The notes beneath the pieces are model-generated. The model saw only the letters and a program-made list of their open reading frames with translations. It did no database searches and was not told the origin of the DNA. Positions 56,243 through 64,000 of a DNA stretch of 64,000 nt are shown piece by piece. Source of the DNA: Pseudoduganella lurida (GTDB taxonomy: Bacteria; Pseudomonadota; Gammaproteobacteria; Burkholderiales; Burkholderiaceae_D). How positions within the stretch are numbered: the stretch's first letter is position 1; each line of letters starts with the position of its first letter. Position numbers and translations under genes: made by a program. The stretch is from positions 310,001-374,000 of the forward strand of contig NZ_VLLB01000003.1 of NCBI RefSeq assembly GCF_007830455.1, read 5' to 3'.

Positions 56243-57181
56243 ATGAGCATGACGAAAAAAACCTCCCTGTATGCGCCCCTGCTGCTGCCCCTGCTGATGC
56301 TGGCAGCCTGTACGACCACCCCGAACCAGGCGCCCGTGATCGAGCGCCCCATCACCCGCCACACGCCGCGTCCCGCGCCGGCCCCGGCCCCGGTGCAGGA
56401 AACCAAGGACCGCGACGGCTACTACACCGTCCGCAAGGGCGACACGCTGCTGCGCATCGCACTGGACAACGGCCAGAACTACCGCGACCTGGTCACCTGG
56501 AACAACCTGGCCAACCCGAACGACATCAAGGTGGACCAGGTACTGCGCGTGGCGCCGCCGGAAGAGGCGCCGGGCGTGCGCACCGCCGCCGTCGCCATGC
56601 CACCGGATACGACGAAGATCGTGCCGCCGCCGAAGAAAACCGAGCCGAAGGGCGACAAGAAGCCGTTCGCCGAAGGCACGCTGGCCGAGCAGCAGAAGCT
56701 CGACCGCGATGGCGACGGCAAGCCCGACGCGCCGCCGAAAGCGGAGAAGCCGGTGCAACTGGCCAGCGCCAAGCCGTCCGCGCCGGCGCAGCCCGCACTG
56801 TCCGCCGAGGACCGCGATGTCAGCTGGATGTGGCCATCGGACGGCCGCGTCGTCGCCCAGTTCGACGAAGGCAAGAACAAGGGCATCGACATCGCCGGCC
56901 GGCCCGGCCAGCAGGTGCTTGCGGCAGGTGCAGGAAAGGTCATGTACGCCGGCAGCGGCATCCGCGGATATGGTAATCTCGTCATCGTCAAGCACAGTAA
57001 CGGTCTGCTGTCCGCATACGCCCACAACCGGTCGATCCTCGTGAAGGAAGGCCAGACGGTCAACAAGGGCCAGACCATCGCCGAGATGGGGGATTCCGAC
57101 TCCGACTCCGTCAAGCTGCACTTTGAAATCAGGCAGCAGGGCAAGCCGGTGGATCCTTCGAAGTTCCTGCCTAACCGTTAG
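56243..57181 (+). CDS. nlpD: NlpD-like lipoprotein (LysM and LytM domains)
   Basis: 312-aa outer-membrane lipoprotein that activates septal amidases. The lipobox is LLMLAAC (Cys near residue 22). A LysM domain spans about 53-100 ([19 protein letters not shown]), then a Pro/Lys-rich linker and a C-terminal LytM domain ([55 protein letters not shown]). The first zinc-ligand His is Asn in NKGIDI, as in E. coli NlpD, so it is a non-enzymatic activator. It may contain the rpoS promoter, as known in enterics. The ATG at 56249 is an alternative start. Confidence 0.93.
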   Translation: MSMTKKTSLYAPLLLPLLMLAACTTTPNQAPVIERPITRHTPRPAPAPAPVQETKDRDGYYTVRKGDTLLRIALDNGQNYRDLVTWNNLANPNDIKVDQVLRVAPPEEAPGVRTAAVAMPPDTTKIVPPPKKTEPKGDKKPFAEGTLAEQQKLDRDGDGKPDAPPKAEKPVQLASAKPSAPAQPALSAEDRDVSWMWPSDGRVVAQFDEGKNKGIDIAGRPGQQVLAAGAGKVMYAGSGIRGYGNLVIVKHSNGLLSAYAHNRSILVKEGQTVNKGQTIAEMGDSDSDSVKLHFEIRQQGKPVDPSKFLPNR

Positions 57182-57189
57182 GGCTGCCC

Positions 57190-58209
57190 ATGACAAGCGC
57201 GCCGCACGATCGACTGGAAGATGACGCTCTGCCGGAAGATTATGCGGAGCGGCTGGCGGACGGGCACCCCACCGACGACGACGAAGGCGACCGCGATCCC
57301 GGCGACGTCGATGGCCGCGCGGCCGCCCCCGCCGAAACGGTCGACGAGCTGAAGAAGGTCCTGGCCGCCGAACTGTCCACCGACACCACCCAGCATTACC
57401 TGAACCAGATCGGCACCCGGCCGCTGCTCACGGCGCCGCAGGAAGTCCACTTCGCCACGCTGGCGAAAGCCGGCGATTTCGCCGCCCGGCAGAAGATGAT
57501 CGAGCATAACCTGCGGCTCGTCGTGTCGATCGCCAAGCACTACATCAACCGCGGTGTCGTGCTGCTCGACCTGATCGAGGAAGGCAATATCGGCCTGATG
57601 CGCGCGATCGACAAGTTCGAGCCCGAGCGGGGCTTCCGCTTTTCCACCTATGCCACCTGGTGGATCCGCCAGAGCATCGAGCGGGCCATCATGAATCAGG
57701 CCCGCACGGTGCGCCTGCCGGTGCACATGGTGCGCGAGCTGAACCAGATCCTGCGCGGCAAGTACCACCTCGAGGCGCAGCACCACAACGGCAAGGATGC
57801 CACGGCCGAGGATATCGCCGAACTCGTCGGCCGCCCGGTCGAGGAGGTGCAGGACATCCTGGCGCTGTCCGAGCACGCCACGTCGCTCGATGCGCCGCTG
57901 GACAACGACCCGCAGTCGTCGCTGATGGACATGCTGCCCGGTGATGCGGAGGACAGCCCCGATGCGCGCGCCGAGCACCTGGAAATGACCCACCTGGTGC
58001 GCGACTGGCTGTCGCGCCTGCCGGACAAGCAGCGCATCGTCATCATGCGCCGCTTCGGCCTCGACAACGACGATCCGGCCACGCTGGAAACCCTGGCCGA
58101 GGAAATGGGCGTCACGCGCGAACGGGTGCGGCAGATCCAGCAGGAAGCGCTGGTGAAGCTCAAGCGCGCCATGGCGGCGCGCGGCGTGGTACGCGACTCG
58201 CTGCTGTAG
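57190..58209 (+). CDS. rpoS: RNA polymerase sigma factor RpoS
   Basis: 339-aa stationary-phase sigma factor. An acidic N-terminal region of about 50 residues leads to region 1.2 ([17 protein letters not shown]), region 2 ([52 protein letters not shown]), region 3 and region 4 ([27 protein letters not shown]). It starts eight bases after the nlpD stop. The gene order surE-pcm-nlpD-rpoS confirms RpoS rather than RpoD or RpoH. Confidence 0.96.
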   Translation: MTSAPHDRLEDDALPEDYAERLADGHPTDDDEGDRDPGDVDGRAAAPAETVDELKKVLAAELSTDTTQHYLNQIGTRPLLTAPQEVHFATLAKAGDFAARQKMIEHNLRLVVSIAKHYINRGVVLLDLIEEGNIGLMRAIDKFEPERGFRFSTYATWWIRQSIERAIMNQARTVRLPVHMVRELNQILRGKYHLEAQHHNGKDATAEDIAELVGRPVEEVQDILALSEHATSLDAPLDNDPQSSLMDMLPGDAEDSPDARAEHLEMTHLVRDWLSRLPDKQRIVIMRRFGLDNDDPATLETLAEEMGVTRERVRQIQQEALVKLKRAMAARGVVRDSLL

Positions 58210-58336
58210 TCTCTCCCCACGTTCTGCGCCCCGCCCAGCCAGCTCGGCCGGCATTCCTGCTATCATGTCGCCCTCCGAATTGCATGCCCGCCCGCCGGTG
58301 TTCGCCGCTGCGGGGCGCCGGCCAACACTGATACTC

Positions 58337-59680
58337 ATGCACGACAACATCATCGAAATCAAATCGCTCGACCAGGACGCGCGCGGCGTCGGCCACATGG
58401 AGGACAACGAGGACGGCACGCCCGGCAAGGTGGTGTTCGTGGAAGGGGCGCTGCCGGGCGAGCGGGTGGGCTTCGAGACCTTCAAGAAAAAGAAGAACTG
58501 GGAAGCGGCGCGCATGACGGCGCTGCACCGCCAGTCCGCGCTGCGGGTCACGCCGAAATGCGTGCACTTCGACTACTGCGGCGGCTGCTCGATGCAGCAC
58601 CTGGAAGCCACCGCGCAGGTGGCCATCAAGCAGCGCTCGCTGGAAGACAACCTGTGGCACCTGTCGAAAGTGAAGTCCGAGCTGATGATGCGCCCGCTGC
58701 AGGGCCCCACCTGGGGTTACCGCTACCGCGCGCGTCTCTCGGCCCGCTGGGTGGCCAAGAAGAACACCGTGCTGGTCGGCTTCCACGAGAAGAAATCCGT
58801 GTTCGTGGCCGATATCCGGAGCTGCCAGGTCGTGCCGAAATTTGTCTCCGACATGTTCATGCCGCTGCGCGCGCTGATCGGCTCGCTGAGCATCTACGAC
58901 AAGGTGCCGCAGCTGGAGCTGGCGATCGGCGAGGCGCTGACGGTGCTGGTGATGCGCAATATGGCGCCGCTGACGGCCGATGACGAGGCGAAGCTGAAGG
59001 CGTTTGCCGACCAGTACGCCATCCAGTGGTGGCTGCAGCCGAAGGGCCCGGAGACCGCCTACCCGTTCTACCCGCTGGGCAAGGAGCTGTACTACACGCT
59101 GCCGGAATTCGGCATCCGCATGCCGTTCAAGCCCGTCGACTTCACGCAGGTGAACCACCAGATCAACCGCGTGCTGGTGCACAAGGCACTGCGGCACCTG
59201 GACGTGCAGCCGCAGGACCGCGTGGCCGACCTGTTCTGCGGCCTGGGCAACTTCACGCTGCCGCTGGCCACGCAGGCGCGCGAGGTGGTGGGCATCGAGG
59301 GCAGCACCACGCTGACCGAGCGGGCGCAGGAGAATGCGGTCGTCAACGGCGTCGGCGACAAGACCACGTTCTACTGCCGCAACCTGTTCGAAGTGACGAA
59401 GGACGACCTGGTCGCCCTGGGCAAGTTCGACCGCATGCTGATCGACCCGCCGCGCGATGGCGCGATGGCCCTGTCGCTCGCGCTGGCCGACCTGAAGGAA
59501 AGCCATCCCGAAATGCTGCCGAAGCGCATCGTTTACGTCTCGTGCAGCCCCTCCACGCTGGCACGCGACGCCGGCGTGCTGGTGCACCGCGCCGGCTACG
59601 TGCTCAAGCAGGCCGGCGTGATGAACATGTTCCCGCATACCTCGCACGTGGAATCGATGGCGGTGTTCGACCTGGCGTGA
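58337..59680 (+). CDS. rlmD: 23S rRNA (uracil-1939-C5)-methyltransferase RlmD
   Basis: 447-aa SAM-dependent RNA methyltransferase. An N-terminal TRAM domain (IEIKSLDQDARGVGHMED) and the [4Fe-4S] cysteines in CVHFDYCGGCSMQHL precede the catalytic domain with DLFCGLGNFTLPLA, LIDPPRDGA and the catalytic Cys in VYVSCSPSTLARDAG. The ATG at 58337 gives MHDNIIEIKSL, the normal start; an in-frame ATG at 58265 would add 24 residues with no homology pattern. It follows rpoS on the same strand. Confidence 0.93.
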   Translation: MHDNIIEIKSLDQDARGVGHMEDNEDGTPGKVVFVEGALPGERVGFETFKKKKNWEAARMTALHRQSALRVTPKCVHFDYCGGCSMQHLEATAQVAIKQRSLEDNLWHLSKVKSELMMRPLQGPTWGYRYRARLSARWVAKKNTVLVGFHEKKSVFVADIRSCQVVPKFVSDMFMPLRALIGSLSIYDKVPQLELAIGEALTVLVMRNMAPLTADDEAKLKAFADQYAIQWWLQPKGPETAYPFYPLGKELYYTLPEFGIRMPFKPVDFTQVNHQINRVLVHKALRHLDVQPQDRVADLFCGLGNFTLPLATQAREVVGIEGSTTLTERAQENAVVNGVGDKTTFYCRNLFEVTKDDLVALGKFDRMLIDPPRDGAMALSLALADLKESHPEMLPKRIVYVSCSPSTLARDAGVLVHRAGYVLKQAGVMNMFPHTSHVESMAVFDLA

Positions 59681-59704
59681 CGGGAATCTTTCTGCAGGAC
59701 GTAA

Positions 59705-59729
59705 AAAAGCCGGCGCGAAGCCGGCTTTT
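59705..59729. terminator. Bidirectional terminator between rlmD and the BI-1 gene
   Basis: Stem AAAAGCCGGC/GCCGGCTTTT with loop GCGAA, giving a U tract on both strands between the convergent genes. Confidence 0.92.
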
Positions 59730-59746
59730 CGTTACTGCAAGGAAGC

Positions 59747-60430
59747 TTAGTCGCGGCTGCCGCCGGCGAAGCCCAGGATCTGCAGCAGGCTCGTGAAGAT
59801 GTTGTACACGTCCAGGTACAGGGCCAGCGTGGCGCTCACGTAGTTGGTTTCGCCGCCGTTGACGATGCGCTGCACGTCATACAGGATGAAGGCGGAGAAG
59901 ATGCCGATGGCCAGCACGGAGATCGTCAGCGTCAGGGCCGGGATGGCGAAGAAGATGTTCGCCAGCGAGGCCAGGATGATGCCGACCAGGCCGATCATCG
60001 CGAACTTGGCGACGCCGGAGAAATCCCGCTTGGAGACGGTGGCGATGCTGGCCAGCACGGCGAAGATCGACGCGGTACCGCCGAACGCCAGCATGATCAG
60101 CGTGCCGCCGTTCGAGAAGCCCAGCGTGCGCGTGAGCAGCGGTGTGAGCATCAGGCCCATGAAGAAGGTGAAGCCGAGCAGCAGGGCCACGCCCGCGCCG
60201 CTGTGCTTGTTCTTCTCGATCGCCCAGATGAAGCCGAACGCGATGCCCAGGAACAGCAGCGCGCCCAGGAAGCCGGCCGGGATCGGAACGCCGAACGCCA
60301 CGCCCACGGCGGCGCCCAGCACTGTCGGGATCATCGACAGCGAAAGCAGCCAGTAGGTGTTGCGCAGGACCTTGTTGCGGGTGACGGACTGTCCACCCGC
60401 GTAGTCGTAGGTTTTTTGCAGATTTGCCAT
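59747..60430 (-). CDS. Bax inhibitor-1 / YccA family membrane protein
   Basis: 227-aa inner-membrane protein with seven predicted helices, starting MANLQKTYDYAGGQSVTRNKVLRNTYWLLSLSM in pieces and ending LQILGFAGGSRD. The segment YDVQRIVNGGETNYVSATLALYLDVYNIFTSLL is the conserved BI-1 C-terminal signature with the pH-sensing Asp pair. Bacterial relatives act as calcium leak channels or interact with FtsH. The ATG is preceded by AGGAGT on the minus strand. Confidence 0.92.
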   Translation of the reverse strand: MANLQKTYDYAGGQSVTRNKVLRNTYWLLSLSMIPTVLGAAVGVAFGVPIPAGFLGALLFLGIAFGFIWAIEKNKHSGAGVALLLGFTFFMGLMLTPLLTRTLGFSNGGTLIMLAFGGTASIFAVLASIATVSKRDFSGVAKFAMIGLVGIILASLANIFFAIPALTLTISVLAIGIFSAFILYDVQRIVNGGETNYVSATLALYLDVYNIFTSLLQILGFAGGSRD

Positions 60431-60741
60431 CGTTTACTCCTAGTTTGTCGGTACGGTGTACCCTTGCCCACTGAGGGCCTTGATGCAAAAGGGCTGATGC
60501 CCGCCGGTGATGGTCTGTCGTACGTCTTGCGACGAGTCTGTTCTTCGCTGCCGATCTCGCTGGTGCCCGCGAACGGCTGGGCTTCCCAGCCATTACCGTC
60601 CGCAACGCGATTTCGGGAGCGCTTGTGACGCCATCTTCCGCCCCAACATGCATAGTATATGGGGTGTTGTATGCTAAAATCAAAGGTTGATCGAGAAATC
60701 AATTCTGTTTTAAACCTTTCTTTTAATTGGAGTTTCTAATA
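60431..60741. other. 311-base divergent promoter gap between the BI-1 gene and ndk
   Basis: No gene is supported. The ndk side is AT-rich and contains an extended -10 TGCTAAAAT (60672-60680) without a good -35; ndk's leader is then about 55 bases. The BI-1 side contains no box I trust. Confidence 0.45.
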
Positions 60742-61167
60742 ATGGCAATCGAACGCACCCTGTCCATCATCAAACCGGACGCAGTGGCGAAGAACGTCAT
60801 CGGCCAGATCTACAGCCGTTTCGAAGGCGCTGGCCTGAAAATCGTTGCGGCCCGCATGGCCCAACTGTCGCGCGCCGAAGCCGAAGGCTTCTACGCAGTG
60901 CACTCCGCCCGTCCGTTCTTCAAGGATCTGGTCGACTTCATGGTGTCCGGCCCGGTCATGATCCAGGTCCTGGAAGGTGAAGACGCCATCTCGAAGCACC
61001 GCGACCTGATGGGTGCTACCGATCCGAAGAAAGCCGAAAAAGGCACGATCCGCGCCGATTTCGCCGATTCGATCGATGCCAACGCCGTGCACGGTTCGGA
61101 TGCTGCCGAAACCGCCGCTACGGAAATCGCTTACTACTTCCCGGCACTGAACGTCTACTCGCGTTAA
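60742..61167 (+). CDS. ndk: Nucleoside-diphosphate kinase
   Basis: 141-aa enzyme passing phosphate between nucleoside tri- and diphosphates. The N-terminus is [12 protein letters not shown], and the phospho-His lies in [12 protein letters not shown] with the family's NxxHGSD signature. The ATG at 60742 is preceded by TTGGAG; an in-frame ATG five codons earlier overlaps that site. It heads the conserved ndk-rlmN-pilW-rodZ order. Confidence 0.97.
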   Translation: MAIERTLSIIKPDAVAKNVIGQIYSRFEGAGLKIVAARMAQLSRAEAEGFYAVHSARPFFKDLVDFMVSGPVMIQVLEGEDAISKHRDLMGATDPKKAEKGTIRADFADSIDANAVHGSDAAETAATEIAYYFPALNVYSR

Positions 61168-61233
61168 TCGTTGCTCCGGTAACGATAGCGGTTGGATGTT
61201 CCCCACCGAGGGGTAAATGCTGTACCCGCCACA

Positions 61234-61265
61234 CGCCCCGGCACTGTCCGGGGCGCGGGCGTTTT
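61234..61265 (+). terminator. Possible ndk terminator
   Basis: Stem CGCCCCGG/CCGGGGCG with loop CACTGT, followed by CGGGCGTTTTG. The T run is short and set off by six bases, so termination may be partial and allow readthrough into rlmN. Confidence 0.5.
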
Positions 61266-61285
61266 GAAAGAAGATTGAAAAGGCC

Positions 61286-62458
61286 ATGGAAACGACTCTG
61301 ACCAACCTGCTGGACCTCGATCCCGCGCAACTGATCGACTACTGCGCGCAGTTGGGTGAGAAGCCGTTCCGCGCCAAGCAGCTGCAACGCTGGATCCACC
61401 AGTTCGGTGCGTCGGACTTCGACAGCATGACGGACCTGGCCAAGTCGCTGCGCGAAAAACTCAAGACCCGCGCCCACATCACGGCGCCGGCCATCGTCAG
61501 CGACAACACGTCCACGGACGGCACGCGCAAATGGCTGGTCGATGTGGGCAACGGCAACGCCGTCGAAACGGTGTTCATCCCCGAGGAAAACCGCGGCACG
61601 CTGTGCATTTCCACCCAGGCCGGTTGCGCCGTGAACTGCCGCTTCTGCTCGACGGGCAAGCAGGGCTTCAACCGCAACCTGACGGTGGCCGAGATCATCG
61701 GCCAGCTGTGGATGGCCGAGTTCGAGCTGCGCCGCACCAAGGGCATCGAGCCGGGCCCTAAGGGCGAGCGCCAGATCACCAACGTGGTGATGATGGGCAT
61801 GGGCGAGCCGCTGCTGAACTACGAGCCGACCGCCACCGCGCTGAAACTGATGCTGGACGATAACGCCTACGGCCTGTCGCGCCGCCGCGTGACCTTGTCC
61901 ACCTCCGGCGTGGTGCCGATGATCGACAAGCTGTCCCAGGATGTGCCTGTGGCCCTCGCCGTGTCGCTGCACGCGTCCAACGACGAGCTGCGCAACGGCC
62001 TCGTGCCGCTGAACAAGAAATACCCGCTGGCCGAGCTGCTGGCCGCCTGCAAGCGCTATCTCGAATTTGCGCCGCGCGACTTCATCACCTTCGAATACTG
62101 CATGCTGGACGGTTTCAACGACAGCGACGAGCATGCGCGCGAGCTGGTCGCGCTGGTCAATCACCCCGTGTACGGCGTGAATTGCAAGTTCAACCTGATT
62201 CCGTTCAACCCCTTCCCGGAGTCGGGCCTGACGCGTTCGAAAAATCCCCGCATCAAGGCTTTTTCCGAAGTGCTGATGAATGCTGGTATCGTGACGACCA
62301 TTCGCAAGACCCGCGGCGACGATATCGACGCCGCCTGCGGCCAGCTGGCCGGCGAGGTGAAGGACCGTACCCGCGTGCAGCAGCGCATGGAAAAAATGAC
62401 GGAATATCAAGCCAAATTCGGTGCCGATTTCGGCAAGATCGTGGAGATCCGCTCCTGA
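61286..62458 (+). CDS. rlmN: Dual-specificity 23S rRNA/tRNA adenine-C2 methyltransferase RlmN
   Basis: 390-aa radical SAM enzyme methylating A2503 of 23S rRNA and A37 of some tRNAs. The radical SAM cysteines are in [15 protein letters not shown] (Cys114, 118, 121). [10 protein letters not shown] and STSGVVPMI match the family, and the Cys pair for the mechanism is completed near the C-terminus in DIDAACGQL. The stop overlaps the pilW start by one base (TGATG). Confidence 0.96.
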   Translation: METTLTNLLDLDPAQLIDYCAQLGEKPFRAKQLQRWIHQFGASDFDSMTDLAKSLREKLKTRAHITAPAIVSDNTSTDGTRKWLVDVGNGNAVETVFIPEENRGTLCISTQAGCAVNCRFCSTGKQGFNRNLTVAEIIGQLWMAEFELRRTKGIEPGPKGERQITNVVMMGMGEPLLNYEPTATALKLMLDDNAYGLSRRRVTLSTSGVVPMIDKLSQDVPVALAVSLHASNDELRNGLVPLNKKYPLAELLAACKRYLEFAPRDFITFEYCMLDGFNDSDEHARELVALVNHPVYGVNCKFNLIPFNPFPESGLTRSKNPRIKAFSEVLMNAGIVTTIRKTRGDDIDAACGQLAGEVKDRTRVQQRMEKMTEYQAKFGADFGKIVEIRS

Positions 62459-63303
62459 TGCGGGGCGCCGCCCAGCGCCGCGTCCGCCTGATCGGCCCCC
62501 TCGTGGCCGGCATGGCGGCGTGCACGCTGCTGGCGGCCTGCGCGGGCCCGGGCGGCACGGCCAACGGGGCCGGTGCCACCAGCGGCAAGGCGGACCTGCC
62601 CACTCTGTCGGATGCCACGGCAGCGCAGAAGCGCGCCCAGATCCGCCTGCAGCTGGCGGTCGGCTACTACGAACAGGGCCAGCTGCCGGTGGCGCTGGAC
62701 GAGATCAAGAAGGCGATCGACGCCGATCCCGGCTATGCCGATGCCTATGGCGTGCGCGCGCTGATCTACATGGGCATGGGCGAAACCGTGCTGGCGGACG
62801 ATAATTTCAAGCGCGCGCTGGCGCTGGCGCCGAACAATCCGGATGTGGCGAACAACTACGGTTCGTTCCTGTGCCAGAACGGCCGCGTGCCGGAATCGTT
62901 CCGCTGGTTCGACGCGGCGCTGGCCAGCCGGCAGTACGCGTCGCCGGCCAAGGCGCTGAACAATGCCGGCAGTTGCGCGCTGAAAGTGAAGGATCTCGAC
63001 CGGGCCGAGAAGTACTTGCTGCAGGCGCTGCAGCTGGCACCGGACCAGCCGTCGGCCAACGCCAACCTGGCGCGGGTCTACTATGAGCGCCGCGACAACG
63101 TGCGCGCCAATTTTTTCATTACCCGCCTTGGCAAGATTGCCAGGGCCGACAGCCTGACGGCCGATGTGCTGTGGCTGGCGATTAAGGTGCAGCATCGGCT
63201 GGGCGACGACGGGGCGGAGCAGCAATGGGCAACGCAGTTGCGCCGCCGGCATGCCATGTCGCCCGAGTATGCTGCGTATCAACGTGGGGCGTTCGATGAG
63301 TGA
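62458..63303 (+). CDS. pilW: Type IV pilus biogenesis/stability protein PilW (TPR lipoprotein)
   Basis: 281-aa lipoprotein (lipobox TLLAAC, Cys27) with about five tetratricopeptide repeats from residue 60 to 240 (VGYYEQGQLPVALDEIKKAI, ALALAPNNPDVANNYGSFL, ALQLAPDQPSANANLARVYY). PilW/PilF proteins pilot the PilQ secretin to the outer membrane. The position between rlmN and rodZ is typical of betaproteobacteria. The start ATG overlaps the rlmN TGA. Confidence 0.9.
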   Translation: MRGAAQRRVRLIGPLVAGMAACTLLAACAGPGGTANGAGATSGKADLPTLSDATAAQKRAQIRLQLAVGYYEQGQLPVALDEIKKAIDADPGYADAYGVRALIYMGMGETVLADDNFKRALALAPNNPDVANNYGSFLCQNGRVPESFRWFDAALASRQYASPAKALNNAGSCALKVKDLDRAEKYLLQALQLAPDQPSANANLARVYYERRDNVRANFFITRLGKIARADSLTADVLWLAIKVQHRLGDDGAEQQWATQLRRRHAMSPEYAAYQRGAFDE

Positions 63304-63316
63304 TACAGGGGTAACA

Positions 63317-64000
63317 ATGGATTCAGAAGGGCAGAAACAGCCGCAAGGCGAGCCGCAGTCCGACAGCCGGCGCCATGCGGCGCCCGGTGCGCAGCTGGCC
63401 GCGGGGCGCGAAGCGATGGGCCTGAGCATTGAACAGGTGGCGGACCAGCTGAAGCTGGCACCGCGCCAGGTGGTGGCGCTCGAGCAGGGCGACTATGCGT
63501 CGCTGCCGAACATGGCCGTCACGCGCGGCTTCATCCGCGCCTATGCGAAGGTGGTGCGGCTCGATCCGGCGCCCCTGGTGGCGCAGATCGAAGTGGCGCC
63601 GGCCGTCGTCAACACCGAGCACGCGCCGATCAGGCGCGAGAAGATTCCCGCCAGCTTCTCGTCCTCGCGGTTCCCCACGCTGGCCTCGCGCCAGTCGAAG
63701 CCGAAAGGCTGGATCATCGGCGGCGTGGTGGTGCTGGCCGTCGTGGCTGCCGCCGGCGCCTGGCAGGCCGGCCTGATCACGCTGCCCGCGTTCCACAAGA
63801 CCGCCTCGACGGAAGTGCCCGCCACCGTTGCCGGCACGGCGTCGACGACGCCGTCCGCGCCCATCCAGACCAACGTGCCGCTGGTGCAGCCGCCGGCCTC
63901 GCCGGACAATACCGCGCCGCTGGTCACGGGGCCGGCCACGCCGCTCGTGACGGGCACGCCGGCCGAACCTGCCGCGGTACCGGCAACGACGCCAGCGGCA
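63317..64000 (+). CDS. rodZ: RodZ-like helix-turn-helix membrane protein (5' part)
   Basis: The first 228 codons of a gene that runs off the window. An N-terminal Cro/C1-like helix-turn-helix (about 25-90: AAGREAMGLSIEQVADQLKL, VVALEQGDYASLPNMAVTRG, FIRAYAKVVRLDP) is followed by a basic juxtamembrane stretch, one transmembrane helix (IIGGVVVLAVVAAAGAWQAG) and a Thr/Pro/Ala-rich periplasmic linker. RodZ links MreB to the cell-wall elongation machinery. AGGGG at 63307-63311 supports the ATG at 63317; an in-frame ATG at 63296 overlapping the pilW stop is an equal alternative. Confidence 0.9.
   Translation, partial: MDSEGQKQPQGEPQSDSRRHAAPGAQLAAGREAMGLSIEQVADQLKLAPRQVVALEQGDYASLPNMAVTRGFIRAYAKVVRLDPAPLVAQIEVAPAVVNTEHAPIRREKIPASFSSSRFPTLASRQSKPKGWIIGGVVVLAVVAAAGAWQAGLITLPAFHKTASTEVPATVAGTASTTPSAPIQTNVPLVQPPASPDNTAPLVTGPATPLVTGTPAEPAAVPATTPAA

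Overview
The window is 64 kb of high-GC chromosome from a betaproteobacterium, most likely Oxalobacteraceae close to Massilia, Duganella or Pseudoduganella. That placement is an inference from gene order and protein character, not from a search. The pointers are the block mdh / GntR regulator / sdhCDAB-sdhE-gltA followed by odhA-odhB-lpdA-zapE, the cluster surE-pcm-nlpD-rpoS-rlmD, the run ndk-rlmN-pilW-rodZ, a DUF2863 protein, and many short intergenic palindromes with a GGGGTCTGTCCCC-like core. No rRNA, prophage, CRISPR array or intact transposase is visible; there is one tRNA-Pro(GGG).

Layout. 0-13.8 kb holds unlinked housekeeping and accessory genes: the end of an FAH-family hydrolase, tRNA-Pro, a DUF1624 membrane protein, D-lactate dehydrogenase, a GAF hybrid kinase, a secreted CocE-type hydrolase, a DUF6152/DUF6644 pair, a metallophosphoesterase, an outer-membrane phenol-pathway-like protein, catalase, an M14 carboxypeptidase and a CYTH protein. 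14.1-18.7 kb is an export locus: a TpsB/FhaC-like outer-membrane transporter whose usual VRGY motif reads ASAY, preceded by an Ala/Val-rich lipoprotein and surrounded by three small low-complexity secreted proteins with near-identical signal peptides. 18.8-32.4 kb is TCA-cycle territory: a DUF2863 protein, acnA, a CitE-like lyase with an MliC-like partner, mdh, and divergently a GntR regulator, then sdhCDAB, sdhE and gltA. An 18-bp perfect palindrome lies between mdh and the regulator.

32.5-33.35 kb looks like a small mobile element with no transposase: inverted terminal repeats and inward-facing subterminal repeats enclose one unrecognised 156-aa gene. 33.5-39.8 kb carries a dienelactone-hydrolase-like enzyme, a second hybrid kinase, a CPA2 antiporter and a PAS-GGDEF-EAL protein whose EAL domain lacks catalytic residues. 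40.3-47.6 kb is the 2-oxoglutarate dehydrogenase operon with a SHOCT-PspC gene wedged between odhB and lpdA, then zapE.

47.6-54.2 kb contains a coiled-coil exported protein, an orphan PP2C phosphatase, a YdcH-like protein, a DinG-family helicase and a two-gene module of a TIR-like protein plus a KGGxGRT ATPase-TPR protein. This module is the best candidate for a conflict or signalling system. 54.3-64 kb is the conserved stationary-phase cluster (surE, pcm, nlpD, rpoS), rlmD, a Bax-inhibitor-1 protein, ndk, rlmN, pilW and the start of rodZ, which runs off the window.
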